Shown here: one piece after another, positions 26,038 through 35,700 of the stretch
How the letters are laid out: every line of letters starts with the position of its first letter
Position numbering within the stretch: position 1 is the first letter of the stretch
From: Flavobacteriaceae bacterium
GTDB lineage: Bacteria > Bacteroidota > Bacteroidia > Flavobacteriales > Flavobacteriaceae
Assembly (NCBI GenBank): GCA_029248405.1
Contig: JAQWJJ010000008.1
Location: 1 to 64,000, forward strand
DNA: 64,000 nt
Direction: 5' to 3'
Translations under genes and position numbers: made by a program
The notes under the pieces: model-generated
Seen by the model: the letters and a program-made list of their open reading frames with translations, nothing else
What the model was told of the DNA's origin: nothing
Database searches by the model: none

Positions 26038-27309
26038 TCAGCCTTTTAGGGCCTTAAGATCTCCTCCAGATGGTGATTCGTAGAGCTCAAGATCGAAATA
26101 ACCCATGCAAGCGATCAAATGATCAAAAATATCCGCTTGAATATGCTCGTAATTTTCCCAACGTTTGTCATTGCTGAAGGCATAAATCTCAATAGGCAAG
26201 CCAAGCTCTGTAGGGGCCAAGTGACGCACCATCAAAAACATATCTTTGTTAATGGCAGGATTTTCATGTAAAAAGGCGTCTGCATACTTACGGAATACAC
26301 CAAGATTAGTTTGGTTGCGTCCGTTAATCAAAAGACGCTTATCACTTTGATGACTGTTATTATATTTATCGATATCCTTTTGACGGTGCTCCAAATACGG
26401 CCGTATCAGTTCAATTTTTTTGAGCTCATCAATCTTTTCAGGCGTCAAAAAACAAACAGAATTTTGCTTAATGAGTAACGAGCGCTTGATGCGGCGACCT
26501 GGTGATTCTTGCATTCCTCGCCAATTTTGAAAAGAATCTGAGATAAGGCTATAAGTCGGAATAGTGGTGTATGTATTGTCAAAGTTTTGCACGCGCACTG
26601 AGGCCAAATTGATCTCAATAACCGCCCCGTCAGCACCATATTTGCTGAATGTGATCCAATCGCCGATTCGGACCATATCATTGATCGAAACTTGTATGCT
26701 GGCGACAAACCCCAAAATAGTATCTTTAAAAATCAATAAAATCATGGCCGATGCTGCCCCTAAAGAAGCCAAACTCTCGACGCTAAATCCGGTCATTAAA
26801 TTAATGATGAAAAAGATGCCCGTACCCCATGTGAACATCATTAATACCTGAAGATAGCTTTCTAAAGGTTTGTCCTTATATTGCTCATAATCGGATTTCA
26901 AATAGATTTTAGTCGTGCGCAAAATACTGCGGACAATTAAAACACAAAGCACTACAAAATATATCGAGGCCAGTTTAAAGGCCACCATTTGGGCCAAAGG
27001 ATAGTCATAAAACCCAATTGGGATGAAATACCACAACACCCCTAGCGGGGTGAGATGCGCCACAAATCGAGGAAAATTACTTTCAATCAAATAATCATCA
27101 AAGGTGGTTTTGGTCTTGTTGCTAAAGGCCTTAAAAAGTTGAATGATCAAACTCCTGGTGACACGATCCATTAATCGGATCAAGACAAGACCTACAGCGA
27201 TGACCACCAAAGCATTGACAAGATTTGACCAAAATAAAGGCACGCCATGGTCGAATAAATAATTGCGGATCCATTCAGTGATTTCTATAACCTCTTTACT
27301 GTTCATCAT
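26038..27309 (-). CDS. Mechanosensitive ion channel, MscS family (YbdG-like)
   Basis: A 423-residue inner-membrane channel with about five N-terminal helices, the Gly/Ala-rich pore helix (LASLGAASAMILLIF near 185-200) and the MscS beta domain (RIGDWITFSKYGADGAVIEIN). A long cytosolic C-terminal region follows, with the insertion typical of YbdG/YnaI-like channels (IKRSLLI, DMFLMVRHLAPTELGLPIEIY). It should release solutes at hypo-osmotic shock. The start overlaps the stop of the DUF3817 gene. Confidence 0.88.
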   Translation of the reverse strand: MMNSKEVIEITEWIRNYLFDHGVPLFWSNLVNALVVIAVGLVLIRLMDRVTRSLIIQLFKAFSNKTKTTFDDYLIESNFPRFVAHLTPLGVLWYFIPIGFYDYPLAQMVAFKLASIYFVVLCVLIVRSILRTTKIYLKSDYEQYKDKPLESYLQVLMMFTWGTGIFFIINLMTGFSVESLASLGAASAMILLIFKDTILGFVASIQVSINDMVRIGDWITFSKYGADGAVIEINLASVRVQNFDNTYTTIPTYSLISDSFQNWRGMQESPGRRIKRSLLIKQNSVCFLTPEKIDELKKIELIRPYLEHRQKDIDKYNNSHQSDKRLLINGRNQTNLGVFRKYADAFLHENPAINKDMFLMVRHLAPTELGLPIEIYAFSNDKRWENYEHIQADIFDHLIACMGYFDLELYESPSGGDLKALKG

Positions 27310-27584
27310 ATCTCGTATTTTTTCTCAACATAAAAAGGACCAAAGGGGAGGAGGGAGCACAACATGACAATCAATAATTGCTTTTTGGACCAATGTTGGT
27401 GTGCGCTCAAAAAAATAGCCAAGCCAATATAGGCCAAAAACAAAACACCATGAAACATGCCGACCACTTGGACCCAGCTTGGGTCTCCCCAAATATATTT
27501 CAAGGGCATGGCAATGCCCAAAAGCAAGATAAATGACAATGCTTCGAGACGACTGATCCACTTGAATAAAAAGCTTTGGCTCAT
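27306..27584 (-). CDS. DUF3817 family small membrane protein
   Basis: A 92-residue protein with three hydrophobic helices and the family pattern RLEALSFILLLGIAMPLKYI, then VGMFHGVLFLAYI and LLPFGPFYVEK. Function unknown. Its stop overlaps the ATG of the MscS gene by four bases (ATGA), suggesting translational coupling. Confidence 0.83.
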   Translation of the reverse strand: MSQSFLFKWISRLEALSFILLLGIAMPLKYIWGDPSWVQVVGMFHGVLFLAYIGLAIFLSAHQHWSKKQLLIVMLCSLLPFGPFYVEKKYEI

Positions 27585-27618
27585 AAATTGAAAATTATGC
27601 TACAAAGATATTAATGTT

Positions 27619-27649
27619 TTTGACTTAAGTGTTCATTGGTCTATCTTTG
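27619..27649 (+). promoter_or_regulatory. Bacteroidetes-type promoter for the short-chain dehydrogenase gene
   Basis: TTTG at 27619-27622, exactly 19 bases of spacer, and TATCTTTG at 27642-27649; this is the best consensus match in the window. On the other strand CAAAGATA at 27603-27610 is a minus-strand -7 box (TATCTTTG) ahead of the DUF3817 gene, but its -33 box is not clear. Confidence 0.65.
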
Positions 27650-27705
27650 GCAGGGCAAACCTCTGATTTTTTTTGCCCATTAATTTTAATTTCAAAAACT
27701 TATAT

Positions 27706-28431
27706 ATGATTCATCTGACTCAAAAAACTGCCTTCATTACAGGAGGCACAAAAGGCATCGGCTTTGGCATCGCTCAAGCACTTCTGAGCCAAGGTGTATC
27801 GGTAGCATTCACCGGTCGCCATAAAGCAGGAGTCGCTCAAGCACAAGAATTGCTCAAGCACCATTGTCATGATAGTGATGTAAAAGGGTATACGGCAGAT
27901 GTGGGGGTTTTTGACGATCTAGACCGTGCAGCCCGTTCAGCAGTCAAAGACTTTGGCGGTATAGATTTGGTGATCGCCAACGCAGGTGTGGGGCACTTTG
28001 CACCCGTCCACGAATTGTCTCTGGACCAATGGCACGAAACGATCAACACTAACTTGACCGGGGTCTTTTATACCCTCAAGGTCTTGGCACAACAGCTGAT
28101 ACAGCATCGAGGTTATTTCATCAGCATCTCGAGTTTGGCAGGAACTAACTTTTTTGGATCCGGTAGTGCCTACAATGCGAGTAAATTTGGTGTGACAGGC
28201 TTTACACAAGCAGCAATGCTTGACCTCAGACAGTTCGGTGTGAAAATGACAACGATCATGCCAGGTTCTGTGGCCACATATTTTAATAACCACACACCAG
28301 ATGATTCAGATTTTTGGAAAATCCAACAAGAGGACATCGGTCAGATGGTGGTCGATTTAATCAAAATGCCTCCACGGACTTTGCCCAGTAAGATTGAGGT
28401 CAGACCTACGGTACCTGGCGGATTGAAGTAA
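27706..28431 (+). CDS. Short-chain dehydrogenase/reductase (SDR)
   Basis: A 241-residue Rossmann-fold oxidoreductase. The cofactor motif GGTKGIGFGIA is at the N terminus, NAGVG at about 88, the catalytic Ser in ISISSLAG, and the Tyr-Lys pair in YNASKFG at about 155. The classic SDR length fits. Substrate unknown. The open frame begins at a TTG (27673), but ATG at 27706 (MIHLTQKTAFITGG) is the normal SDR start and lies at a good distance from the promoter at 27619-27649. Confidence 0.87.
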   Translation: MIHLTQKTAFITGGTKGIGFGIAQALLSQGVSVAFTGRHKAGVAQAQELLKHHCHDSDVKGYTADVGVFDDLDRAARSAVKDFGGIDLVIANAGVGHFAPVHELSLDQWHETINTNLTGVFYTLKVLAQQLIQHRGYFISISSLAGTNFFGSGSAYNASKFGVTGFTQAAMLDLRQFGVKMTTIMPGSVATYFNNHTPDDSDFWKIQQEDIGQMVVDLIKMPPRTLPSKIEVRPTVPGGLK

Positions 28432-28565
28432 AGCATGACGCATCATAGGGGTGATTTATATTTTATTTTGCCGATGACCATTATTAAAAATTTATTAAAA
28501 TAGTGGAGCCTCAGAGGATCACCAAAACAAAATAAGTACTTTTGATCAACAACGCTCAATGCCTT

Positions 28566-29225
28566 ATGACGGGACTTCGTTTCATTATCTTCTGCCTATT
28601 ATCATTATCCATCGGCAGCGCTCAAGCACAGATTGATTCTGGCAGTTTGAATGCTCAAGGAGAAAACCCGTTTCAACAGTTGACACCAAGTTCTTTAGAG
28701 CGCAAGGAAAAACCGCCTATAAGCTTATCAATTCCATTAAAAGAGCGTGATAAGAAAATGATGATGCCCGAGCCGAGCAAAGAACAAGAACCATTACTCG
28801 ACATGACTGCCAACGATGGCCTTATCGACCACATCAAGGGCAAAGCCCCAAGGGGTTTTGAGAAAGATAAGGAGCCCACGAGTGAATTTGCCCGTGATCA
28901 ATTTTTAGGGGATTTAAAAACTGGTGGGGAATATGTGAGTGTCAAGTACCGTGACCACGAATATGTAGATGGTGATGTCATCAGGGTTTATGTCAACGGT
29001 GATGTGGTCCAATCCCAGGTTTTGCTCGGTGGCAGCTTTGCAGGATTTACACTCCGTTTGGAAGAAGGATTCAATAGAATAGAATTTGAAGCCTTAAATC
29101 AAGGCAGTAGTGGCCCCAATACAGCAGAACTCCATATTTATGACGATAATGGATTTATTGTCTCTGCAAAAGAATGGAACTTACTCACCGGGTACCGTGC
29201 CTCGGTGATTGTACAAAAAGACTAA
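28566..29225 (+). CDS. Conserved secreted protein of unknown function
   Basis: A 219-residue protein with a signal peptide (ending AQA-Q). A proline/lysine-rich low-complexity middle (about 45-110) is followed by a beta-sandwich-like C-terminal domain (about 115-219; VSVKYRDHEYVDGDVIRVYVNG, GFTLRLEEGFNRIEFEA). The C-terminal pattern is shared by flavobacterial secreted proteins of unknown role. The open frame starts at a TTG (28542) that lies in a possible -7 box (TACTTTTG, 28537-28544), so the ATG at 28566 is preferred. Convergent with the next gene, 4 bases apart. Confidence 0.7.
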   Translation: MTGLRFIIFCLLSLSIGSAQAQIDSGSLNAQGENPFQQLTPSSLERKEKPPISLSIPLKERDKKMMMPEPSKEQEPLLDMTANDGLIDHIKGKAPRGFEKDKEPTSEFARDQFLGDLKTGGEYVSVKYRDHEYVDGDVIRVYVNGDVVQSQVLLGGSFAGFTLRLEEGFNRIEFEALNQGSSGPNTAELHIYDDNGFIVSAKEWNLLTGYRASVIVQKD

Positions 29226-29229
29226 AGGA

Positions 29230-29850
29230 CTATAATTCGTCCATCTTGGCCATGACCTCTTCGAAGGTCGACAAAGTCAAAAACATTTTGCCCGCCATCA
29301 TGACAATTGGGGTTTCCATAGCCTCAAGGCGCTCTGCACCACCAACAATAAGACCACTGATTTGGTCAAATACCTTTGGAAAGTCTGCCAAAATAGTATG
29401 CGTATATCGGTATGGACTCTCGTCAAAAGCCGCGAGTAAAGCCGCACATTGCTCCGTGCATCCCGCCGATTGATAAATTGTTACCGGAAATTTTGGATCG
29501 ATTTTAATCAATTCAAACTCATTTTTTAAGGCACGGGGGGAAAGCTCTGCAGACACTTCTAGAGTGTAGTCATATTTAGGTTCCTTACCACGTTCAATGA
29601 TCAAACTCGATAATTGGACACGCGAACGTGCGGGCACATGCACCATTCTCGGTTTTCCAGCACGTTGGCGAAAACCAGTGCCTGTAACGGTAATGGCCAC
29701 ATCGAAAGCCTGAAGGTTTTTGTTCACGGCATACAAGTATAAACGGTTGACTTTCTGCTCATCTTCAATTTCTATAGGACGATCTTGGGCCCATGAAGTC
29801 GCGATAAATAATAAAAGTAAGGGCAATAAAAAGCGATGTGACATAATCAT
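29230..29850 (-). CDS. Secreted protein with a glutaredoxin-like C-terminal domain
   Basis: A 206-residue protein with a signal peptide ending TSWA-Q. The first half (about 20-115) is beta-rich (LYLYAVNKNLQAFDVAITV) and resembles an Ig-like or DUF domain. The second half reads like a glutaredoxin or thioredoxin fold: VTIYQSAGCTEQCAAL with a CxxxC in place of CxxC, then TPIVMMAGKMF with the cis-Pro position and a following strand. The spacing differs from ordinary glutaredoxin, so redox activity is uncertain. Start chosen at ATG 29850 (29844 is equal); the 29913 start lacks a signal. Confidence 0.65.
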   Translation of the reverse strand: MIMSHRFLLPLLLLFIATSWAQDRPIEIEDEQKVNRLYLYAVNKNLQAFDVAITVTGTGFRQRAGKPRMVHVPARSRVQLSSLIIERGKEPKYDYTLEVSAELSPRALKNEFELIKIDPKFPVTIYQSAGCTEQCAALLAAFDESPYRYTHTILADFPKVFDQISGLIVGGAERLEAMETPIVMMAGKMFLTLSTFEEVMAKMDEL

Positions 29851-29923
29851 GTTTTTAACGAAGGTACAAATTTTAATAGCGCAGTACAATAGCTCAGCCG
29901 CATCAGATGACACTTAAACCATT

Positions 29924-30181
29924 TTATTTTTGCTCTATGAGCTTAAAAAAAAGAATTGTTCCCGCCAGCAACAAAGTGATGACATTGCCAATAATGATCG
30001 GCCAAGAATCAATGGCCACACCATAACAAGTCCATAATATCACTCCAGACACGAACAAAATGTACATCACAAGTGATAACTGTTTTGTTTCTCTTGAACG
30101 GATTGTTTTGATCGCCTGGGGCAAAAAACTTATTGTGGTCAAAAAGGCCGCGAGGTGCCCAATAATGGTTGCTGTGTCCAT
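29924..30181 (-). CDS. SemiSWEET-type sugar transporter
   Basis: An 85-residue membrane protein with three hydrophobic helices, the size of bacterial SemiSWEETs, which work as dimers and carry sugars across the inner membrane. The PQ-loop motif is visible in FLPQAIKTIRSRET, and the later VSGVILWTCYG segment carries the conserved Trp. The longest frame reaches 30340, but its extra 53 residues have no match to the family; ATG at 30181 (MDTATIIGHL) is the usual start. Confidence 0.85.
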   Translation of the reverse strand: MDTATIIGHLAAFLTTISFLPQAIKTIRSRETKQLSLVMYILFVSGVILWTCYGVAIDSWPIIIGNVITLLLAGTILFFKLIEQK

Positions 30182-30361
30182 AATATGGATTTTATACAAA
30201 GATGAATTAATTTTTGATACATTCGGCACAGCTTTAAAATGTTCTATAATATATATTATGTAAAATAGAAAATAAGACAACATCCCCAACATCCCCTTAC
30301 TATAAAATAATAAAACATCCCTCATCTTCTCATTCGCCAACAGATTTGGCTAAATTTGCCT

Positions 30362-31564
30362 ATGATTCAAAAACAAGGCTCGTCATTTGAGTTCATTACC
30401 TTGATGGCGTCGCTGATGGCCGTTGTCGCCTTGGCGATTGACGCGCTGTTGCCGGCATTAGACATCATTGGTCTTTCCATCAATACCGCATCACTTGTGG
30501 AAAATCAACTCATCATCACCATGATATTCTTAGGTTTGGGTATTGGGCCTTTAGTTTTCGGACCGATTTCGGATAGTTTAGGACGCAAACCTGTAGTCTA
30601 TTTTGGATTTTTTATCTTTCTGATTGCCAGCTTCATCTGCGTGTATTCTGAAGATTTGACCTGGATGTTGATCGGCCGCGTCTTCCAAGGCATCGGACTT
30701 TCTGCACCACGCACCATTAGCATCGCCATCATTAGAGATCAATATCAAGGTGATCGCATGGCGCGAATCATGTCCTTTGTGACCGTGGTCTTTTTACTGG
30801 TGCCCATTGTTGCTCCTGCTGCCGGGAAAATCGTCCTGGATCATGCCCATTGGCAAGGCATTTTTTATATGCAACTCGTCTGTAGCGGCCTGGTGGCCAT
30901 ATGGTTTTGGCGCCGTCAAAAGGAAACACTTTCCGCAAAAAACCAACGACCACTAGCCCTTAAAGATTATAAAAATGGTTTGTTAGAAGTCATTAGTCAG
31001 CCCGCAACCATGGGTTATACACTGATCACAGGATTAATTTTTGGTGCCTTTATGGTGTACCTTAGTGGTTCTCAGCAAATATTTCATGAGCAGTACGGTC
31101 TTAAGGAAGAATTTCCTATGATTTTCGCCTTGCTCTCCATTGCTATAGGTGTCGCCATTTTCATCAATGGACACATGGTCTTGCGTTTCGGTATGAAGCG
31201 CATTGTTGCGATCGCGTTGTACGGTTTTTTTGGCATTTCACTGATTTCATTCTGTCTCTATTATCAGAATCCTAATCCTACAATTCAATGGCTGCTGTTC
31301 TTTTTTAGTGCTCAATTTTTTGCTATTGGCTTTCTGTTTGGCAATTTAAGGGCCTTGGCCATGCAGCCGATGGGACATATTGCTGGTATGGCCGCAGCGA
31401 TTACCGGATTTATCTCGACATTAATGGCACTGCCCTTAAGCACCTATATCGGTCAATTCATCAGTACTTTTGTGTGGCCGATCTTCTTAGGCTTCACAGT
31501 TTGTGGCGCCCTATCTATACTGCTGATGCATTGGATCCGTCGCGCCACCAAAATTAGAGGATAG
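30362..31564 (+). CDS. Bcr/CflA family drug efflux transporter (MFS)
   Basis: A 400-residue major facilitator with 12 hydrophobic helices. The loop 2-3 signature GPISDSLGRKPV is clear, and GRVFQGIGLSAPRTISIAII matches helix 4-5 of the Bcr/CflA drug:proton antiporters. Substrate range unknown. ATG at 30362 is preferred over the upstream TTG at 30356. Convergent with the RlmI-like gene, 17 bases apart. Confidence 0.87.
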   Translation: MIQKQGSSFEFITLMASLMAVVALAIDALLPALDIIGLSINTASLVENQLIITMIFLGLGIGPLVFGPISDSLGRKPVVYFGFFIFLIASFICVYSEDLTWMLIGRVFQGIGLSAPRTISIAIIRDQYQGDRMARIMSFVTVVFLLVPIVAPAAGKIVLDHAHWQGIFYMQLVCSGLVAIWFWRRQKETLSAKNQRPLALKDYKNGLLEVISQPATMGYTLITGLIFGAFMVYLSGSQQIFHEQYGLKEEFPMIFALLSIAIGVAIFINGHMVLRFGMKRIVAIALYGFFGISLISFCLYYQNPNPTIQWLLFFFSAQFFAIGFLFGNLRALAMQPMGHIAGMAAAITGFISTLMALPLSTYIGQFISTFVWPIFLGFTVCGALSILLMHWIRRATKIRG

Positions 31565-31581
31565 AGGGCCCCTGTCGCCGA

Positions 31582-32811
31582 CTACTGCCCTATCTTTTTG
31601 TAGTAGCCACATTTGAGGTAGGCACCTTCAGGAAACCCGATCGGGTGGTCCGCATCATGACCATGGGTCTCTTTGAGGGTGTAGCGTGTTTTTGATTTTT
31701 CAAATCCTTGGTTGTTGGCTTGATAAAAATCCTCACTATTGACCCGAGAAGAACAAGAAGCCAGTACAAGCCATCCACCTGGGCCCACAAGCTGTGCCCC
31801 TAGTGCTGCTATTTCTTCGTATTTTTTGATGGCCCGCTCTTGCTCTGCAGCACTTTTGGCAAAACTCGGCGGATCTATGACGACTAATCCGAACTGTTGA
31901 TTGGTTTGTATCATTTCTTTCATCAGGACAAATGCATCACCACAGATGGTTTGGTGTTGGCCGCTATGTTGATTCAGTTGCGCATTAGCTTTGGCCTGCA
32001 ATAATGCCTTTTCACTGATGTCGATTGATGTGACATTCTGAGCGCCAGAGACCAGACTATGTACGCTGAATCCTCCGGCATACGAGAATACATCCAAAAC
32101 ACTTCGGCCTTTGGCCAACTGCCCTACTCGTTTGCGATTGGCTCTATGGTCGAGAAAGAATCCAGTTTTATGTCCTTGGATCAAGTTTGCCGAAAAGTTA
32201 ACGCCATGCTCTGTGAAATGAACCGTTTCATTAATCAAATCACCATGAATGACCATGCCATCCAACCATGGAAACTCTTTGGCGCCTTTGGCAAACTGAC
32301 GACCTGCCCGAAACACAATAGCCCGACAATGTGTGACTTCAATAAGCAAAGCACGGATGAGTGCCAAATACGGCGCCCACATCAACGCATAAACTTTCAT
32401 CACCAAAACATCATTATACCGATCGACAATCAGTCCTGGCATGCCGTCATTTTCTCCGAAAATTAGTCTGTAAGCAGAAGTCGAACTTTGATGAAAATGG
32501 GCTCTAAGGGCTTGCGCGGTCTCTATCTTTTGGCGAAAAAATGAACCGTCAAGCGCAGCTCCACTGCCAAAATGCACCATCTTGATGCGTATGGCTGAAT
32601 CTGGGTCCATGAGTCCTACACCCATCACGCGGTTATCTCGATGATCAAAAATAACTGCTATATCTCCTGCGTTTGGGGTTTTATTGAGCTTTTTGATGCT
32701 GTTTGAAAACAACCATGGATGGGCCATACGCACACTGCGCTCCCCAACAGGGGAAAGCTTAACAGCTATAGTTTGAGGATGGTATTGTGGTAAATCTTTA
32801 GTGGGTTTCAC
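31582..32811 (-). CDS. PUA-domain class I rRNA methyltransferase (RlmI-like)
   Basis: A 409-residue predicted 23S rRNA cytosine-C5 methyltransferase. An N-terminal PUA domain (about 15-90; SVRMAHPWLFSN) and an EEHEA-like middle domain (RLIFGENDGMPGLIVDRY) precede the SAM fold (VLDVFSYAGGFSVH, then VIDPPSFAKS) and the late LASCSSRVN with the catalytic cysteine. The frame reaches a TTG at 32850, deep in terC; GTG at 32811 leaves a 14-base overlap and a family-like N terminus, so it is chosen with some doubt. Last gene of the E1-terC-rlmI unit. Confidence 0.82.
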   Translation of the reverse strand: MKPTKDLPQYHPQTIAVKLSPVGERSVRMAHPWLFSNSIKKLNKTPNAGDIAVIFDHRDNRVMGVGLMDPDSAIRIKMVHFGSGAALDGSFFRQKIETAQALRAHFHQSSTSAYRLIFGENDGMPGLIVDRYNDVLVMKVYALMWAPYLALIRALLIEVTHCRAIVFRAGRQFAKGAKEFPWLDGMVIHGDLINETVHFTEHGVNFSANLIQGHKTGFFLDHRANRKRVGQLAKGRSVLDVFSYAGGFSVHSLVSGAQNVTSIDISEKALLQAKANAQLNQHSGQHQTICGDAFVLMKEMIQTNQQFGLVVIDPPSFAKSAAEQERAIKKYEEIAALGAQLVGPGGWLVLASCSSRVNSEDFYQANNQGFEKSKTRYTLKETHGHDADHPIGFPEGAYLKCGYYKKIGQ

Positions 32812-33574
32812 GATTTCTGTCAAGGTTTTTTTGATAACGATTCTGAACAATATCTATGACCACCAAAACAGCGATTATGAAATAAAATGTTGTTTTACTC
32901 ATAGGGGTGACAGGATTGCCAAAAAGATGTAGATGAGCCAAATGTCCTCCCTCAGACAGCAGCATAATGCCTACGATCAATAGTATGAACAATCCCAGTA
33001 CCTCATACATTCTATTGCGTTTGAGGAATTCTGTGACGTGTCCCGACAACCAAATCATCAGTAAACCGCCTATGACAATCGCTACTGCCATAACCCAAAA
33101 CTCATCAGTAAGGGCCATCGCCCCCAAAATAGAATCAAAGGAAAAAACCAGATTCATCAATATCATCATAAAAATGATTTGGTTCATGCTTTTGCCTTTG
33201 CCTTGTTTTGCGGTGCCTGCAGGCAGGTGCATCATGTGCCAGATTTCCTTTACCGCTGTATACATAATGAAAACGCCTCCTAACAGGATGATCAAGCTGT
33301 GAAAGTTAAACGTGCCTGTGACTATGGCATTTTCCTTTATAACAATCCAAGGTTCTTGGAAAAGGGCGATCAGTTTGATCAGTAAAAACAATAATACTAT
33401 TCTAAGAATGATCGCCCATGAAATGCCAATGGTGCGCACACGATTTTGCTTGTCCTGAGGGGCTTCTTTTGAGGCAATACTGATGTACAAAAGATTGTCA
33501 ATCCCTAGTACGGCTTGCAATAAGACAAGAAGTAAAAGAGAACCAAGGTGCTCTAAAGTGACTATTGATTCCAT
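32798..33574 (-). CDS. TerC family integral membrane protein
   Basis: A 258-residue protein with about seven hydrophobic helices and the TerC pattern: LLQAVLGIDNLLYISI near the N terminus and MNLVFSFDSILGAMAL in the middle, whose Asp residues are candidates for metal binding. Family members include the manganese exporter Alx, so divalent-metal export is the best guess. It lies 26 bases after the E1 gene and overlaps the RlmI-like gene. Confidence 0.85.
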   Translation of the reverse strand: MESIVTLEHLGSLLLLVLLQAVLGIDNLLYISIASKEAPQDKQNRVRTIGISWAIILRIVLLFLLIKLIALFQEPWIVIKENAIVTGTFNFHSLIILLGGVFIMYTAVKEIWHMMHLPAGTAKQGKGKSMNQIIFMMILMNLVFSFDSILGAMALTDEFWVMAVAIVIGGLLMIWLSGHVTEFLKRNRMYEVLGLFILLIVGIMLLSEGGHLAHLHLFGNPVTPMSKTTFYFIIAVLVVIDIVQNRYQKNLDRNRETH

Positions 33575-33600
33575 AATTTAATGAATTAATGACCGAGCGC

Positions 33601-35604
33601 TTAAAATTGTAATAAGGTCTCTAAGGTTGCTTTGATCCGGCTTTTTGCCAGATACTGGGCCTCTAACTGTGCGGCAAATGGTATGGGTGTCTCAAGGCTC
33701 GCCACTCTTCGAACGGGTCCATCCAAATATTCAAAGCATTCTTCAGTAATTCTTGCCGAAAGGTCAGAAGCAATTCCACCAAACATAGAATCTTCTTGCA
33801 CAATAAGTACTTTACCCGTTTTTTGCACAGAAGCAAAGACCGTTTGATAATCTAAAGGCACCAATGTTCTCAAGTCAATCAAATCAAGTTGTCCAGGATA
33901 GTCAGTGGCCAATTCTAACATCCAATGAACACCCGCACCATAAGTGACGACAGTAACCTCTGTCCCTATGAGGTGTGTTTTGGCTTGACCCAGAGGAATG
34001 GTATAATAATCTGTTGGCACCTCACCGCGGATGCTTCTGTAAAGCGCTTTGTGCTCAAAAAACATCACAGGGTTAGGGTCTTCAATACTCGCGATTAATA
34101 AACCCTTTGCATCATCTGGAAATGCTGGGTAAACCACTTTAAGTCCTGGTGTATGGGTAAACCAAGCCTCGTTGGTTTGGCTGTGGAAAGGTCCTGCACC
34201 AACACCAGCACCGCAGGGCATCCTAATGACCACATCAGCATTCTGACCCCAGCGGTAATGACTCTTTGCTAAGTAATTGACAATAGGATTGAATCCTGAA
34301 GTCACAAAGTCGGCAAATTGCATTTCAACAATGGCTTTAAACCCATTGATCGACAACCCCATCGCTGCAGAAACTATAGCGCTCTCGCAAATTGGTGTGT
34401 TGCGCACACGATCTCGACCAAAGGCCTCTAAAAAACCATCTGTAATTTTAAACACACCACCATATTCTGCAATATCTTGACCCATTATCACCGTATGCTC
34501 AAACCGCGTCATCGCTTGTTTCAAGCCTTCGGCGATCGCATCTACAAATCGGAGTTCTTGATCATTTGAATTTGATTCAATTGTCTCAAAATCAAATTTT
34601 TGAAAAACATCATCTAATTCTTTAGTTTCATTAGATACTATGGGTGGTTCGTCATATGCCATAGCCAAATGTTCTGTTATCTCATCTGCTATTGCTGTTT
34701 TCAGCGCTGTTTCGTGCTCTGGAGTCAAGATTTTTTCTTGCTTCAAAAAAGCTTCATAACCCACAAGAGGGTCCTTTGCTGCCCACTCATCCATGAGTTC
34801 CTGCGGAACATATTTGGTCCCACTCGCCTCTTCATGCCCCCGCATTCTGAATGTCTTGAATTCAATCAGCACAGGTCGAGGATCTTGGCGCATTGAAACA
34901 ACTATTTCTTGAAGCTTTTGGTAGACTTCAAGGACATCATTACCCTCAATAATATGACTTTCCATTCCATAACCAAGCGCACGATCGGCCAGGTTTTGGC
35001 AGTTGTATTGCTCCTTGGTTGGTGTAGAGAGCCCGTAACCATTATTTTCGATACAAAACAACACAGGTAAATCCCAAACCGAGGCCACGTTCAGTGCCTC
35101 GTGAATGTCTCCTTCACTTGTTCCACCTTCGCCGGTAAACACAGCACAAACCTGATTGTTGCCCTTAATTTTATTCCCCAAAGCAATGCCGTCTGCCACT
35201 CCAAATTGCGGGCCCAAATGAGAAATCATCCCCACTATATTGAATTCCTGTGTGCCGAAGTGGAAACTTCGGTCTCGTCCTTTCGTGAAGCCATTGGCCT
35301 TGCCTTGCCACTGAGAAAAAAGCCTGTATAACGGAATTTCTCTTGTGGTAAAGACACCAAGGTTACGGTGCATCGGCAAAATGTACTCCTCTGGAGCCAA
35401 AACAGAAGCCACCCCGACAGAAATTGCTTCCTGCCCTATCCCACTGAACCACTTACTTATTTTGCCTTGACGCAGCAAAATCAACATTTTTTCTTCGATC
35501 ATTCGTGGCTTGAGCATGCGCTCATATAACGAGAGCATTGTCGCTTGATCAATTCCGTGGCGTTGATAATTAAAAGGAATAATCGGACTTTCAGAAGGAT
35601 TCAT
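33601..35604 (-). CDS. Fused alpha/beta E1 component of a 2-oxoacid dehydrogenase complex
   Basis: A 667-residue thiamine-diphosphate enzyme joining the E1-alpha (about 1-330) and E1-beta (about 345-667) subunits. The TPP-binding motif runs from GEGGTSEGDIHEA to IENNGYG. The beta half shows EYGGVFKITDGFLEAFG, MQFADF and the C-terminal transketolase-like domain. The alpha/beta type is mostly used for branched-chain 2-oxoacids; the pairing E2 and E3 are not in the window. The fused form is common in Bacteroidetes. First gene of an operon with terC and rlmI-like. Confidence 0.85.
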   Translation of the reverse strand: MNPSESPIIPFNYQRHGIDQATMLSLYERMLKPRMIEEKMLILLRQGKISKWFSGIGQEAISVGVASVLAPEEYILPMHRNLGVFTTREIPLYRLFSQWQGKANGFTKGRDRSFHFGTQEFNIVGMISHLGPQFGVADGIALGNKIKGNNQVCAVFTGEGGTSEGDIHEALNVASVWDLPVLFCIENNGYGLSTPTKEQYNCQNLADRALGYGMESHIIEGNDVLEVYQKLQEIVVSMRQDPRPVLIEFKTFRMRGHEEASGTKYVPQELMDEWAAKDPLVGYEAFLKQEKILTPEHETALKTAIADEITEHLAMAYDEPPIVSNETKELDDVFQKFDFETIESNSNDQELRFVDAIAEGLKQAMTRFEHTVIMGQDIAEYGGVFKITDGFLEAFGRDRVRNTPICESAIVSAAMGLSINGFKAIVEMQFADFVTSGFNPIVNYLAKSHYRWGQNADVVIRMPCGAGVGAGPFHSQTNEAWFTHTPGLKVVYPAFPDDAKGLLIASIEDPNPVMFFEHKALYRSIRGEVPTDYYTIPLGQAKTHLIGTEVTVVTYGAGVHWMLELATDYPGQLDLIDLRTLVPLDYQTVFASVQKTGKVLIVQEDSMFGGIASDLSARITEECFEYLDGPVRRVASLETPIPFAAQLEAQYLAKSRIKATLETLLQF

Positions 35605-35700
35605 TGACGCATTGTTAGTTCTATCAAAAGTAGAAAAATTAATAGGTATAAAACTCTAGGCGGCTGTTTTTTTTGATGCCCATAACCGCCCTGAATTTGG

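Noticed and set aside
30182-30340. N-terminal extension of SemiSWEET
   Set aside because: The extra hydrophobic 53 residues do not match the family and the ATG at 30181 gives the normal size.
30351-30358. TAAATTTG as promoter of the Bcr/CflA gene
   Set aside because: It matches the -7 box but ends only 3 bases before the ATG and lacks a -33 box; it would leave no leader.
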